NCBI GenBank assembly: GCA_000719025.1
Contig: JODP01000006.1
Coordinates: 248,001 to 312,000 of the forward strand
Origin: Kineosporia aurantiaca JCM 3230
GTDB taxonomy: Bacteria > Actinomycetota > Actinomycetes > Actinomycetales > Kineosporiaceae
DNA length: 64,000 nucleotides
Direction of reading: 5' to 3'
The translations under genes were made by a program, and so were the position numbers. The notes below the pieces were generated by a model. It was not told where the DNA came from. It saw nothing but the letters and a program-made list of their open reading frames with translations, and did no database searches. Below, one piece after another: positions 7,800 through 16,467 of this stretch; position 1 is the stretch's first letter, and each line of letters starts with the position of its first letter.

Positions 7800-9164
7800 C
7801 TACCCCTCCTGGCCCGCGTGGTACGGGCAACCGGCCGCAGCGGCGGCTGCGGCGACGTCGCCGTGCAGGGCCACCGGGAGCTTCTCGATGCCGTAAACCG
7901 CGGCCAGCTTGCGGAACTCCAGCTCCTCCCGCGGCGCGGTGACCTTCAGGTCCGGGAAGCGGGTGGCCAGCGCGCGCAGGGCGATCCGCAGCTCCATGCG
8001 GGCCAGCTCGGCGCCCACGCAGCGGTGCATTCCGTGGCCGAAGGCCATGTGCCGGGTGGCCTCGCGGTGGAAGTCGAAGCCGCTCTCCTCGCCGACCAGC
8101 CGGGGGTCGCGGTTGGCGGCCATCAGGGACATCCCGACGACCGAGCCCTTCTTGATCGGCACACCGCTGAGCACCATGTCGTCCTTGGCGATGCGCAGGA
8201 AGGCCAGCTGGACGACGGTCAGGTGACGCAGCAGCTCCTCGACCACCCGGTGCACGGAGGCCGGGTCGTCGCGCAGGGTCTGCATGGCGCCCGGGGTCTC
8301 GCTGAGCACGTAGGTGGCCAGGGCGAGCATCGAGGCCGAGGTCTCGTAGCCGCCGAGGAAGACGCCGTCGGCAATGCCGCCCAGCACCAGGTCGTCGAGC
8401 TCGTCGCCGTGCTCGCGCAGCAGGCCGCCGATCAGGCCCTCGCCCGGGTTGGCGCGCTGCGCGGCCACCGCCTTGATCAGGAACTCGCGGGTGTCGGCGG
8501 CGGCACCGAAGACGCCGACGCCGCCCTGGGTCAGGTCGAAGCGGGCGACCCCGAGGCTGCGGAAGCGCTCGCGGTCCTCCACCGGCAGGCCCAGCAGCTC
8601 GCAGATGACCTCGAACGGGACCGGGAAGGCGAACTCCTTGACCAGGTCGACCTCGCCGAGGCCGCCCTCACCGCCGGCCGCGGCGGCCTCCATCGCGTCC
8701 AGGCGCTCGTTGACGATCCGCTCGATCACCGGTTCCAGCCGGGCCAGCCGGCGCATGGTGAACTCCGGCGTCAGGTACTGGCGCAGGGCGGTGTGCAGCG
8801 GCGGGTCGGTCATCCCGAGGCCACCGATCTGCTCCTCGTCGCTGCGGCCCTTCTGGGACACGAACTGACCCAGGTCGTTGGACCAGGAGTCGCCGTCGGC
8901 CAGCGCCGCCCGCACTTCGTCGTACCCGCTGACCAGCCAGATGTCGTGGCCGAAGAGCGTGGCCAGCTTCTTGATCGGTTCCTCGGTGCTCAGCGCGGTC
9001 AGCTCGGGCAGCGGGTCCAGGCCGTCCCGCTTCAGCGGCACGGTGATCGAGTCCGGCAGGAAACGCATGGTCCGCAGGTCGATCCCGCCGCTCAGGCGGC
9101 GTCTCAGGACGACGCCGGCGAGCTTGGTGAACGGCGCCAGCAGAAGGGGACGGATCTTCGTCAC
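7800..9164 (-). CDS. Cytochrome P450
   Basis: About 454 residues from the GTG at 9164. Hallmarks: I-helix GGYETSAS (acid-alcohol ET pair), K-helix EELLR (ExxR), heme loop FGHGMHRCVGAELAR with the proximal cysteine, and TDPPLHTALRQYLTPEF in the C-helix region. A soluble class I bacterial mono-oxygenase is expected; substrate is unknown. The frame is open to an ATG at 9329, which would add an Arg/Pro/Ser-rich 55-residue tail unlike P450s and has AAGGAG only 1 nt before it; GTG at 9185 is another option. The extreme C-terminus, after an Ala-rich run, reads CPYHA, an unusual extra CxxH-like motif. No ferredoxin or reductase gene is adjacent. Confidence 0.85.
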   Translation of the reverse strand: MTKIRPLLLAPFTKLAGVVLRRRLSGGIDLRTMRFLPDSITVPLKRDGLDPLPELTALSTEEPIKKLATLFGHDIWLVSGYDEVRAALADGDSWSNDLGQFVSQKGRSDEEQIGGLGMTDPPLHTALRQYLTPEFTMRRLARLEPVIERIVNERLDAMEAAAAGGEGGLGEVDLVKEFAFPVPFEVICELLGLPVEDRERFRSLGVARFDLTQGGVGVFGAAADTREFLIKAVAAQRANPGEGLIGGLLREHGDELDDLVLGGIADGVFLGGYETSASMLALATYVLSETPGAMQTLRDDPASVHRVVEELLRHLTVVQLAFLRIAKDDMVLSGVPIKKGSVVGMSLMAANRDPRLVGEESGFDFHREATRHMAFGHGMHRCVGAELARMELRIALRALATRFPDLKVTAPREELEFRKLAAVYGIEKLPVALHGDVAAAAAAAGCPYHAGQEG

Positions 9165-9722
9165 GCCCCGTGACGGGGATTTCACCAGTGAGGACAACAG
9201 AGCGGCCTTTCGGACCGGGGAACGCGAAGCGGCATCGGGGGACGGGCCTCGCCTTGGTCGGTTGCGGTTGGAGGAACAGGGAACAGCTTCATCTACAGGT
9301 TCACGGACCCGTGCTTCATTCCACCCCATGCTCCTTGACGTGAAGCCTTAGATGGTGAAGGTGCTGGTGTACACCGGGCAACGTCGATGGTCGGCGCCCC
9401 GAAGTGACAAATCCGACACCCCCGCCCCTGGCCCGTTCCACCTTGATGAGCATGACGTCGGTCACCTGCGGCGCTCCGGGGTCATGATGATCTCTGCCTT
9501 CTCTACCGCACCGGTAACCGATGCTGGCGGGCAGCTTCCCATACATCGAGGGTAAGGGTCACCTAACTTGGGCCTGCACCTTGGGGTCGGAGTCGGCCGG
9601 CCCGGGGTTTCCCGGGCGACGAAGCCCAGCCCACCGCCGTCGCAGTCGGTAGCCGTAGATCGCGGCCAGATCGTGTCGAACACCGCTGATGGGTACCAGC
9701 GGCCGCTGGGGCCTGGAGGGCC
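9165..9722. other. Long non-coding stretch upstream of P450
   Basis: About 560 bases with no convincing gene. Small open frames here have low-quality protein sequence and no SD. The part next to 9329 may be an N-terminal extension of the P450 or its leader. A short frame on the minus strand, MKHGSVNL, sits about 12 nt downstream of AAGGAG and could be a leader peptide, but this is weak. No repeats or strong hairpins were seen. Confidence 0.4.
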
Positions 9723-11420
9723 TCACGGCAGGCAGTCGTCGTGCAGCACGACCCGTGAGAGCTCGATGTACTCCGCATGCCTCCAGAAGTGCAGCCGCCG
9801 CGCCGAGGGCGTGTTCTTCTGCAAGGACACCCGCCAGCACACCGCATCGTCCTCTTTCCGCCGGACGATCGGATCATCGCCCCCGGTGCCCTGCCGTAAC
9901 CGGTGCATGTCGCGTCCGGACATGGTTTCGGCCACGCCGGTGAGCACGTCCACCACGACCTCGTAGATCTTGTTGCGCGAGATCCCGTCCAGGCTGTCAA
10001 GCGAGGCGAAGAACTTGGGCCCGAAACGATACGGCGCGAGCGGGCGTTCGGCCTTCTCGGCGGCCTGGATCCGGTGCACCCAGCAGGTGTACACGCCGAA
10101 CCGGAACTGCTCGGCCGGGTCCACGAACAGGAACCCGTCGCTGCGCTGGGCATCGCGCAGCTTGCGGCGCAGCCGGCTGAGGTCTTTCTCCAGGGATTTG
10201 GACAGCGACCGCTCGGCCGCCAGATCCTTCTCCAGGGCGCCGATCTGCCCCTTGGCCGAATTGAGTTGCTGGGTAACCACGTTGAGGTCGCCATTGAGCT
10301 GACCAATGGACGTCCGCGCGGCATCCAGTTGTGGCGCTAGTTGGTCGGCGGCCGGCAGGGGTTCTTCGGTCTTGGGGCGGAAAAGGTCTGCGGGGGTGGG
10401 AATCCGCCTGCGAACCGGCGCCGTTGGCGCGGGTGCCGGTTCGTCCTGGGTTTCTTCGACAACCGCAGGAGCGGGAACGGCGTTGGGGGGAAGGAGCCAG
10501 GGTGGGCCGCCGGGGAGAAAAGATAGAGCGGTCATGGATTCTCGCGCGGATGAATCCGGGTTCGCCAACTCCAGGGCAAACTCGTCGGCGCGGCGGCGCA
10601 CCCGCACCGCGACCGTCTCGCCCTCGGTGAGCAGGTCGCGGAGGTCTCCGTCAGCGTCCCCAATTACCTCATAGGCCGAAACCTCGATCAGGAAGCCGGG
10701 ATAAGGGCAAAGGGCGGCCTGGGAGGAGCTGACCGTGGCCACCCGGGCCCAGGTGTACTGGCCTTCTTTCAAATGGTGGACGCTGGTGCGCGGGTCGGGT
10801 CGGGACGCGCGGACGTCCAGGGTGCGATCGACCGTGTCCAGCACGCCGTCGACCGGCATCCCCGGCTGGAAGAGGCGGTCCGCATCGACGCCGGACACCA
10901 GCGTCCCCACGCGAATGGTGGCCCAGCCGTCGCTCACCTTCACCACGGCCTGCGACGTGGTCGGACAGCCACTCACCACGCCGGACACCGGGCGGGAGCG
11001 CTCGGGCGAGGGCACCTGCCCGACCAGGCCGCAGGCGGCCGCCGCGTCCAGGGCGCTCTCGATCAGCAGGGTGGTCGCGTGGTCCGCCTCGGCCTGCGAA
11101 TAGGCCAGGTGCAGGCGGGAGCGGAACGGGTCCTGGACCCAGGCCAGGTCGGTCGGATAGACCCGCCCGGCGCCGCCGTAGACATTGCTGCGATCCGGCA
11201 TGGCCGCGGTGAACGCCCAGCTCATCGCCAGGCCGTCGAGCAGATACACATCGGCGAGGGCGCCCAGCTCCTCGGCGATCCGGTCGGCGTCGATCCAGGG
11301 CGTGGGGCGGGCGCCGGGCACCGACACCACGACGGCCGGGCGGCGGCGCCGGCCCGAGTTCAGGTCCTTGGCCAGGGCCTGGACCTCTGCCTCAAGGGCT
11401 ATCCGCTGGACCTGGGCCAT
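9723..11420 (-). CDS. Multidomain protein with coiled coil and ARRLHFW-type C-terminal domain, unknown function
   Basis: 565 residues, no signal peptide or membrane segment. Residues ~1-135 form a globular domain with DADRIAEELGALADVYLLDG and NVYGGAGRVYP. Residues ~165-310 look beta-rich, with two S1/OB-like stretches (GWATIRVGTLVSGV...FQPGMPVDGVLDTVDRTLDV; TEGETVAVRVRRRADEFALEL). After a Pro-rich linker, residues ~360-425 are a coiled coil (LDAARTSIGQLNGDLNVVTQQL and onward). Residues ~427-565 form a distinct domain with FRFGVYTCWVHRI, DKIYEVVVDVLTG-like helix, HRLRQGTGGDD, CWRVSL and ARRLHFWRHAEYIELSRVVLHDD. I recall related C-terminal domains in other actinobacteria but cannot name a family; the conserved R/H/W/D pattern recalls RelE-fold nucleases, which is speculation. 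Confidence 0.75.
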   Translation of the reverse strand: MAQVQRIALEAEVQALAKDLNSGRRRRPAVVVSVPGARPTPWIDADRIAEELGALADVYLLDGLAMSWAFTAAMPDRSNVYGGAGRVYPTDLAWVQDPFRSRLHLAYSQAEADHATTLLIESALDAAAACGLVGQVPSPERSRPVSGVVSGCPTTSQAVVKVSDGWATIRVGTLVSGVDADRLFQPGMPVDGVLDTVDRTLDVRASRPDPRTSVHHLKEGQYTWARVATVSSSQAALCPYPGFLIEVSAYEVIGDADGDLRDLLTEGETVAVRVRRRADEFALELANPDSSARESMTALSFLPGGPPWLLPPNAVPAPAVVEETQDEPAPAPTAPVRRRIPTPADLFRPKTEEPLPAADQLAPQLDAARTSIGQLNGDLNVVTQQLNSAKGQIGALEKDLAAERSLSKSLEKDLSRLRRKLRDAQRSDGFLFVDPAEQFRFGVYTCWVHRIQAAEKAERPLAPYRFGPKFFASLDSLDGISRNKIYEVVVDVLTGVAETMSGRDMHRLRQGTGGDDPIVRRKEDDAVCWRVSLQKNTPSARRLHFWRHAEYIELSRVVLHDDCLP

Positions 11421-11594
11421 GGTCCGCGACTCGGCAGGAAGGCGCCCGGGCTGAAGGCGGGCGCGGTGATCGGGGGACTACGGCGGTGACCCGGTACCGG
11501 GGGCATCTGGTAAATCTACGCAAATTGCCGATGAAGCGCCCGGGATCGACGGGACTGGCCCCCGGCCTCCGACCGGCGTGGCAGGGTGATCCCC

Positions 11595-11942
11595 ATGGAG
11601 CGCGTGCTGGGAATTGGTGGGTACTTCGTGCGGGCGGCCGATCCGGCCGCGCTCAGCGCCTGGTACCGGGACCATCTGGGGCTGGACGGGAACGACGTGT
11701 GGCAGCAGGAGCCCGGGCCCACGGCGTTCGCCACGTTCGAGCCGACGACCGAATACTTCGGGTCGTCCACCCAGCAGACCATGCTCAACTTCCGGGTCCG
11801 CGACCTGGACGCGATGCTCGCCCAGTTGCGCGGGCAGGGGGCCGACGTGGCCGAGGACGTCCAGGAGATGGACGGGATCGGCCGGTTCGGGTGGGTGACC
11901 GATCCGGAGGGCAACCGGATCGAGCTGTGGCAGCCCGCCTGA
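11595..11942 (+). CDS. VOC (glyoxalase/bleomycin-resistance fold) family protein
   Basis: 115 residues, one complete pair of beta-alpha-beta-beta-beta modules. Recognisable elements are GGYFVRAADPAALSAWYRDHLGL, the middle strand TMLNFRVRDLDAMLAQLRGQGADV and the C-terminal WVTDPEGNRIELWQP, whose Glu is a usual metal ligand. Such proteins are metal-dependent isomerases, dioxygenases or antibiotic-binding proteins; the substrate cannot be deduced. ATG at 11595 chosen over the in-frame GTG at 11586 because the fold begins with ERVLGIGGYF. It stands alone between two minus-strand genes. Confidence 0.85.
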   Translation: MERVLGIGGYFVRAADPAALSAWYRDHLGLDGNDVWQQEPGPTAFATFEPTTEYFGSSTQQTMLNFRVRDLDAMLAQLRGQGADVAEDVQEMDGIGRFGWVTDPEGNRIELWQPA

Positions 11943-11975
11943 TCGCCCTCCGGACAACGGATTACGGGTCCGCGG

Positions 11976-12629
11976 TCAGCCCTTGCTGATCGCGGAGACC
12001 TTGGCGCCCGCCGTGGCCGAGCCCAGGTAGACCGCGCGCCACTGGCGCTTGCCGATCTTCTTGGTCAGCTTGAACGCGCCGTTCTTCTGGGTGGTCACCG
12101 TGCCCGCGCCGGCCCAGGTCCGGCCCTTGGCGGTCTTGACCTCGATCCGGACCTTCTGCCCGGTGTAACCGGAGTAGTCGGCCTTCGGCTCGATCGTCTC
12201 GTAGCCGAAGTTGGCCCGCTTCAAAGTGCCCTCGACGGAACGCTTTCCGTGGCCGAGGTTCTTGGTCTTGAGCGTGAGGCGGGTACCCCGCAGCAGCGTG
12301 AACGAGGTTCCGCAGGTGTCGTCGTCCTTGTAGACCGCCACGGCGTGCTTGCCGGCGTCCTGGTTCCGGTAGATCTTCGGATCCATCTGGATCAGCGGGT
12401 AGGAACCTTCCGGGTCCTGCCCGGCCGCGACCAGCAGGTCGCTGATCATGATCGACCAGGTACTGGCGCCCGGGACGTCGAACTGCACGTTCTTGGCCTT
12501 GCTGTAGAGCGTCACCGAGGCGGGAGTGATGGTGCAGGAAGAGGCCGCCTCGGCCGGGCTGAGTGGGGACAGGAGGGCGAGGGCGGCGCCGGTGACGAGG
12601 GCACCGGCCATGACGCGCAGCTTGATCAC
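11976..12629 (-). CDS. Secreted protein, paralogue of the pair at 33951-35798
   Basis: 217 residues with a clear Sec signal peptide (MIKLRVMAGALVTGAALALLSPL, cleavage near AEAA). The mature protein starts SCTITPASVTLYSKAKNVQFDV, contains a second Cys (DDTCGTSFTLLRGT) and ends in a beta-rich domain KSVEGTLKRANF...VRIEVKTAKGRTWAGAG...KRQWRAVYLGSATA. The order Cys-x-(I/V), VQFDV, SFSLLR/SFTLLRGT, G-(T/Q)-(L/I)-x-RANF/W and a final (Y/A)-x-G-(S/D)-A is shared with two other secreted proteins in this window. The C-terminal part resembles bacterial Ig-like or calcium-binding beta domains. Function unknown; probably extracellular. Confidence 0.8.
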   Translation of the reverse strand: MIKLRVMAGALVTGAALALLSPLSPAEAASSCTITPASVTLYSKAKNVQFDVPGASTWSIMISDLLVAAGQDPEGSYPLIQMDPKIYRNQDAGKHAVAVYKDDDTCGTSFTLLRGTRLTLKTKNLGHGKRSVEGTLKRANFGYETIEPKADYSGYTGQKVRIEVKTAKGRTWAGAGTVTTQKNGAFKLTKKIGKRQWRAVYLGSATAGAKVSAISKG

Positions 12630-12678
12630 TGCGCGAGCCTAGAGTTTCCTGTGAGTCGGTTGTGCGTGAATCCGGTAA

Positions 12679-13824
12679 CTATCGTCCCTGTTCGCGCAGC
12701 CAGTCCCAGACCCCGGTGAGCCCCTCGAGGTCGCCGTCGGTGATCTCGTTCACCAGGTCCTCGGGCACCGGGTAGACGGCGCCCTCGCTGCTGGCCGTCA
12801 GCAGGGCCGCGAACAGCGCGTTCTCGCCGAGAAGCCGGCGCAGCATCGAGACGATCTCGTCGTACTGGCCGCGGGCCAGGTCGTTCAGGGCCTCGACCAG
12901 CCAGTCCGGGCCGCCCGCGGGGTCGATCAGCGCGTCGAAGGTGGCGTCGGCGCCGGCGTGCACCCCGATCCAGAAGGGCTCCGCCTTGGGGTAGTCGTCG
13001 ATCAGCTCGGCGGACGGGAACGAGTAGGTCCGCTCGGCGTCCTCCTCGAAAGCGACCAGCGAGAACACCGTCTTCAGCCGGTGCAGGGCCAGTAGCGAGG
13101 CCACCGCGCGGACGTGCTCGACCTGGGTCTGGTGCCGGACCAGGTTCTTCTCCTTCAGCACCGACCACAGGTAGACCAGCAGGTCGTCGCCCGGTCGGGT
13201 GCGGCCCGGCAGCTCGCCCAGCAACTCGACCAGATCACCCATCACCGCGACCGGATCCAGCCGCTCGTCCGGCTCGTCCTCGTACTCGGGCTCGTCCGGC
13301 TCCTCGGGGAGCAGTTCGACCGGGGTCACGTAGGTCGGCGGGGCCGGAGCCACCCATTCCTCGGAGCTCTGGCGCAGGTAGGTCAGGCTGCGCTGGATGA
13401 TCCGGTCGGTCGCGTCCTCGTCGAACTCGGCGAACCCGGTGATCTGCTCCACCGCCGGCAGCCACCAGTCCTTGAGCCGCTCGCCCAGCTTGTCCGGGGT
13501 GAAGTCGATCGGCAGCACGCTGCGCACCACGGTGAACAGGTCCGGTCCCTGCTTGTCCAGGAAGTAGAACCAGTACGGGAACTGCTCGTCCAGGCGCTGC
13601 AGGTAGCTGCGCACCTCGGGGATCTGCCAGAGCTGCTCGGCCCGCTCGCCGTAGCCGTCCACCACGATCGCGACCGACTCCAGCCCGCGCCGGGCCCGGT
13701 CCGGATCGCTCAGCAGGGGCGAGAGCGCCTCGAGCACGCCGGAGATGTCACGGGCGCGGATCTCGTCCGGTGAGACCACCACGGACTGCTGATCGCCCCC
13801 GGACGACATCTCCTCGCGCACCAT
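12679..13824 (-). CDS. Conserved hypothetical cytoplasmic protein
   Basis: 381 residues from the ATG at 13824; the frame is open ~60 codons further but that part is Arg/Ser-rich and non-protein-like. Other starts (GTG 13821, ATG 13809) are possible. The protein is acidic and largely helical: SGVLEALSPLLSDPDRARRGLESVAIVVDGYG, SYLQRLDEQFPYWFYFLDKQGPDLFTVVRSVLP, and a very acidic linker (LLPEEPDEPEYEDEPDERLD) separating it from a second helical half that includes LARGQYDEIVSMLRRLLGENALF. There is no signal peptide, membrane segment or known catalytic motif. No family recognised; it stands alone, divergent from the ligase operon. Confidence 0.7.
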   Translation of the reverse strand: MVREEMSSGGDQQSVVVSPDEIRARDISGVLEALSPLLSDPDRARRGLESVAIVVDGYGERAEQLWQIPEVRSYLQRLDEQFPYWFYFLDKQGPDLFTVVRSVLPIDFTPDKLGERLKDWWLPAVEQITGFAEFDEDATDRIIQRSLTYLRQSSEEWVAPAPPTYVTPVELLPEEPDEPEYEDEPDERLDPVAVMGDLVELLGELPGRTRPGDDLLVYLWSVLKEKNLVRHQTQVEHVRAVASLLALHRLKTVFSLVAFEEDAERTYSFPSAELIDDYPKAEPFWIGVHAGADATFDALIDPAGGPDWLVEALNDLARGQYDEIVSMLRRLLGENALFAALLTASSEGAVYPVPEDLVNEITDGDLEGLTGVWDWLREQGR

Positions 13825-14020
13825 CTCCACCCGCGTGAGCTTAAGGCGCCTCTGACGGAATTGCACAGAATGCTGCCAGGGGTCATCGAACGTCACGATC
13901 CGAGGTGGGTTACGCAAATCCGAACCAGAAAGCAGTAAGGAACTCGGCTCGCTCCGGACCCTCGTTCGGCAATCGGGTTCCGCTCCGTAACACGGCGAAA
14001 ACAATCCGGCTCTAACTTCA

Positions 14021-14032
14021 GGTCATCAGACC
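14021..14032. promoter_or_regulatory. GGTC-atca-GACC inverted repeat upstream of ligase operon
   Basis: Lies 23 bp before the start of the glutamine-synthetase-like gene. The half-sites GGTC/GACC are the same as in the perfect FadR-type box at 18829-18839 but the spacer is 4 bp rather than 1 bp. Further GGACCACC copies follow. A weak candidate site for the GntR regulator at 18866. Confidence 0.3.
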
Positions 14033-14054
14033 ACCGGACCACCAGGAGACCGAC

Positions 14055-15491
14055 ATGGCCGAGGGATTCATCGCGCGGCACCAGTTGTGGTCGCCCGAAC
14101 AGCAGGACGCGGCGACCCGCATCCGCCGGGAGATCGAGGAGAAAGGGCTGCGGCAGGTCCGGATCGCCTGGTGCGACCAGCACGGCATCCTGCGCGGGAA
14201 GACCCTGGAGATCCCGCACTTCCTCTCCGTGCTGCGCCAGGGCAAGGACTTCCAGACCGCCACCCTGATCTTCGACACCACCAACAACCCGGTGGTACCG
14301 CCGTTCGGGGCCTCGGCGCTGGGCGATCCGCGGATGACCGGGCTGCCGGACGGCGTCCTGGTACCGGACCCGCTGACCTTCCGGGTGCTGCCCTGGCTGA
14401 CCGGGACCGGCTGGATCCTCTCCGAGATGCACTACCGCAGCGGCGAGCGCGTCCCCTTCGACACCCGTGGCGTGCTGAAGGACCAGCTCGGCCGGCTCGC
14501 CGAGGAGGGCTTCGAGTACGTCTCGGGCATCGAGATGGAGTTCTACCTGACCAAGCTGGAAGACCCGATGCTCAGCTTCGAGGACTGCGGCTACCCGCCG
14601 ACCCCGCCGCGGGTCAGCGCGGTCGGGCACGGGTTCCAGTACCTGACCGAGTCACGCGGCGACGAGATCGAGCCGATCCTGAGCATCCTGCGCGACAACC
14701 TGGTCGAGCTCGGACTGCCGCTGTCCACGATTGAGGACGAGTGGGGCCCGGGCCAGACTGAGTTCACCTTTGAGCCGCTGACCGGTTCGGCGACCGCGGA
14801 CGCGGCCGTCCTGGCCCGCACCGCGATCAAGCAGCTGGCCCGCCGCAACGGCTACCACGCCACGTTCATGGCCCGCCCGGCCCTGCCGAACGCCTTCTCC
14901 AGCGGCTGGCACCTGCACCAGTCGCTGCGCTCGGACACGCTGGCCAACGCCTTCGCCGGCACCACGGGCGAGGAACTGCTCTCCCAGACCGGGCTGAACT
15001 TCATGGGTGGGCTGCTGCAGCACGCGCTGGCCTGCTCGGTGCTGACCACCCCGACGATCAACGGCTACAAGCGCTACCGGCCGGACTCCTTCGCGCCGGA
15101 CCGGGTGGCCTGGGCGGAGGAGAACCGGGGGGCGATGGTGCGGGTGACCGGCGGGCGTGGCGACAGCAACACGCACCTGGAGAACCGGATCGGCGACCCG
15201 GCGGCCAATCCCTACCTGTACCTGGCCTCGCAGATCGCCGCCGGGCGGGACGGCCTGAAGCGCAAGCTCGACCCGGGGGCCTCGGCCGACGAGCCGTACC
15301 TGACCGATGCGGTCTCGTTGCCCGCCACGCTGGAGCAGGCCGTCGGCCACTTCAGCCAGAGCACGCTGCTGCGCGCCGAATTCGGTGAGGCGTTCGTCGA
15401 CTACCTGGCGATGATCAAGCGCCACGAGGTCGCCCGCTTCAACGCCGCCGTCACCGACTGGGAGCACCGTGAGTACTTCGAGGTCTATTGA
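14055..15491 (+). CDS. Glutamine-synthetase-family gamma-glutamyl-amine ligase (PuuA-like)
   Basis: 478 residues. ATP-dependent ligase of the glutamine synthetase superfamily, likely joining glutamate to an amine. Metal and substrate motifs are visible: GIEMEFYL, EDEWGPGQTEFTFEP, GWHLHQSL (HxH), NGYKRYRPDSFAPDRVAWAEENRGAMVRV and NTHLENRIGDPAANPYLYLA. The N-terminal RQVRIAWCDQHGILRGKTLEIPHF is typical of the PuuA/GlnA3-type group rather than of true GlnA; the adenylylation tyrosine loop of GlnA is absent. GGAG precedes the ATG. First gene of a four-gene operon; the nitrilase-family gene overlaps its end by 23 nt. The neighbours suggest a catabolic, not nitrogen-assimilatory, role. The amine is unknown. 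Confidence 0.88.
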   Translation: MAEGFIARHQLWSPEQQDAATRIRREIEEKGLRQVRIAWCDQHGILRGKTLEIPHFLSVLRQGKDFQTATLIFDTTNNPVVPPFGASALGDPRMTGLPDGVLVPDPLTFRVLPWLTGTGWILSEMHYRSGERVPFDTRGVLKDQLGRLAEEGFEYVSGIEMEFYLTKLEDPMLSFEDCGYPPTPPRVSAVGHGFQYLTESRGDEIEPILSILRDNLVELGLPLSTIEDEWGPGQTEFTFEPLTGSATADAAVLARTAIKQLARRNGYHATFMARPALPNAFSSGWHLHQSLRSDTLANAFAGTTGEELLSQTGLNFMGGLLQHALACSVLTTPTINGYKRYRPDSFAPDRVAWAEENRGAMVRVTGGRGDSNTHLENRIGDPAANPYLYLASQIAAGRDGLKRKLDPGASADEPYLTDAVSLPATLEQAVGHFSQSTLLRAEFGEAFVDYLAMIKRHEVARFNAAVTDWEHREYFEVY

Positions 15492-16467
15492 TCTGCTCGA
15501 GCACCGGCGCAGTGCGGCGGACGACCCCTTCGTGGTGGCGGCCGCCCAGCTCGGCGGCCCGTGGCTCGATGTGAATGCCCGCCTGGACCGGGCGATCCAG
15601 GCCGGTGAGCTGGCGGCTGCCCACGGGGCGAAGGTGATCGCTTTTCCGGAGTGCTATCTCAGTGGGTACCCGTACTGGCTCTCCCGCACCAACGGCGCCA
15701 CGTTCGGCGATCGGCTGCAGAAGAAGGCCTACCGGTACTACCTGCAGAGCGGGATCGAGGTCGGCGGGCCGGAGGTGCGGCGCCTGGTCCAGCTGGCCGC
15801 GGATCTGGACCTCACGGTGATCATGGGCCTGACCGAGCGGGCGCAGGGCACCACCTACTGCTCCCTGCTCACGATCAGCCGGCACGGAATCGTCGGGCAC
15901 CACCGCAAGCTCGTTCCCACCTACGACGAGCGCCTGGTCTGGGGCTACGGGGACGGGTACGGCCTGCGCAGCCACCTGGTCGGCACGGCACGGATCGGGA
16001 GCCTGAACTGCTGGGAGAACTGGATGCCCCAGGCCCGGCAGGCGATGTACGCGACCGGGGAGGACGTGCACTTCGGCGTCTGGCCCGGCTCGGTGAAGCT
16101 CACCGGCGACATCACCCGGTTCACGGCCATGGAGGGCCGGGTGTTCAGCGTCGCCGCCGGTGGGTTACTGCGCCGGGACGATGTACCGGCCGATTTCCCG
16201 CTCGCCGAGCAGCTTCTGGCCGATCTGGAGGAGATGCCGTTCGACGGGGGGACGGCGATTGCCGGTCCCGACGGTCATTGGGTGGTCGAGCCGATCAGTG
16301 GACGCGAGGGGGTGGTGATCGCGGAACTGGACCTGGGACGCGTGGCCGAGGAGCGCTTCACGTTCGATCCGACCGGTCACTACAGCCGTCCCGACATTCT
16401 TTCCACCACCGTCGACCGGAACCGCAGGCACGCGGTGGAAATGGTTGAGCAGGAGGCATTCCTGTGA
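15469..16467 (+). CDS. Nitrilase-superfamily carbon-nitrogen hydrolase
   Basis: 332 residues. All three catalytic residues are present in family context: Glu in FPECYLSGYPYW, Lys in HHRKLVPTYDER, Cys in LNCWENWMP. The ECYLSGYP and NCWENWMP contexts are closest to the true aliphatic nitrilase branch rather than to amidases or NAD synthetase domains. Predicted to convert a nitrile or amide to the carboxylate plus ammonia. GTG start at 15469 lies inside the ligase gene, so translation is likely coupled; its stop overlaps the next gene by 4 nt. Presence of a nitrilase in a Puu-like cluster is unusual and suggests a nitrile-, cyano- or amide-bearing substrate. Confidence 0.88.
   Translation: MSTSRSIDLLEHRRSAADDPFVVAAAQLGGPWLDVNARLDRAIQAGELAAAHGAKVIAFPECYLSGYPYWLSRTNGATFGDRLQKKAYRYYLQSGIEVGGPEVRRLVQLAADLDLTVIMGLTERAQGTTYCSLLTISRHGIVGHHRKLVPTYDERLVWGYGDGYGLRSHLVGTARIGSLNCWENWMPQARQAMYATGEDVHFGVWPGSVKLTGDITRFTAMEGRVFSVAAGGLLRRDDVPADFPLAEQLLADLEEMPFDGGTAIAGPDGHWVVEPISGREGVVIAELDLGRVAEERFTFDPTGHYSRPDILSTTVDRNRRHAVEMVEQEAFL

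Noticed and set aside
9352..9555. Small plus-strand frame of 67 codons in the non-coding region
   Set aside because: No SD, no protein-like composition and no conserved motif.
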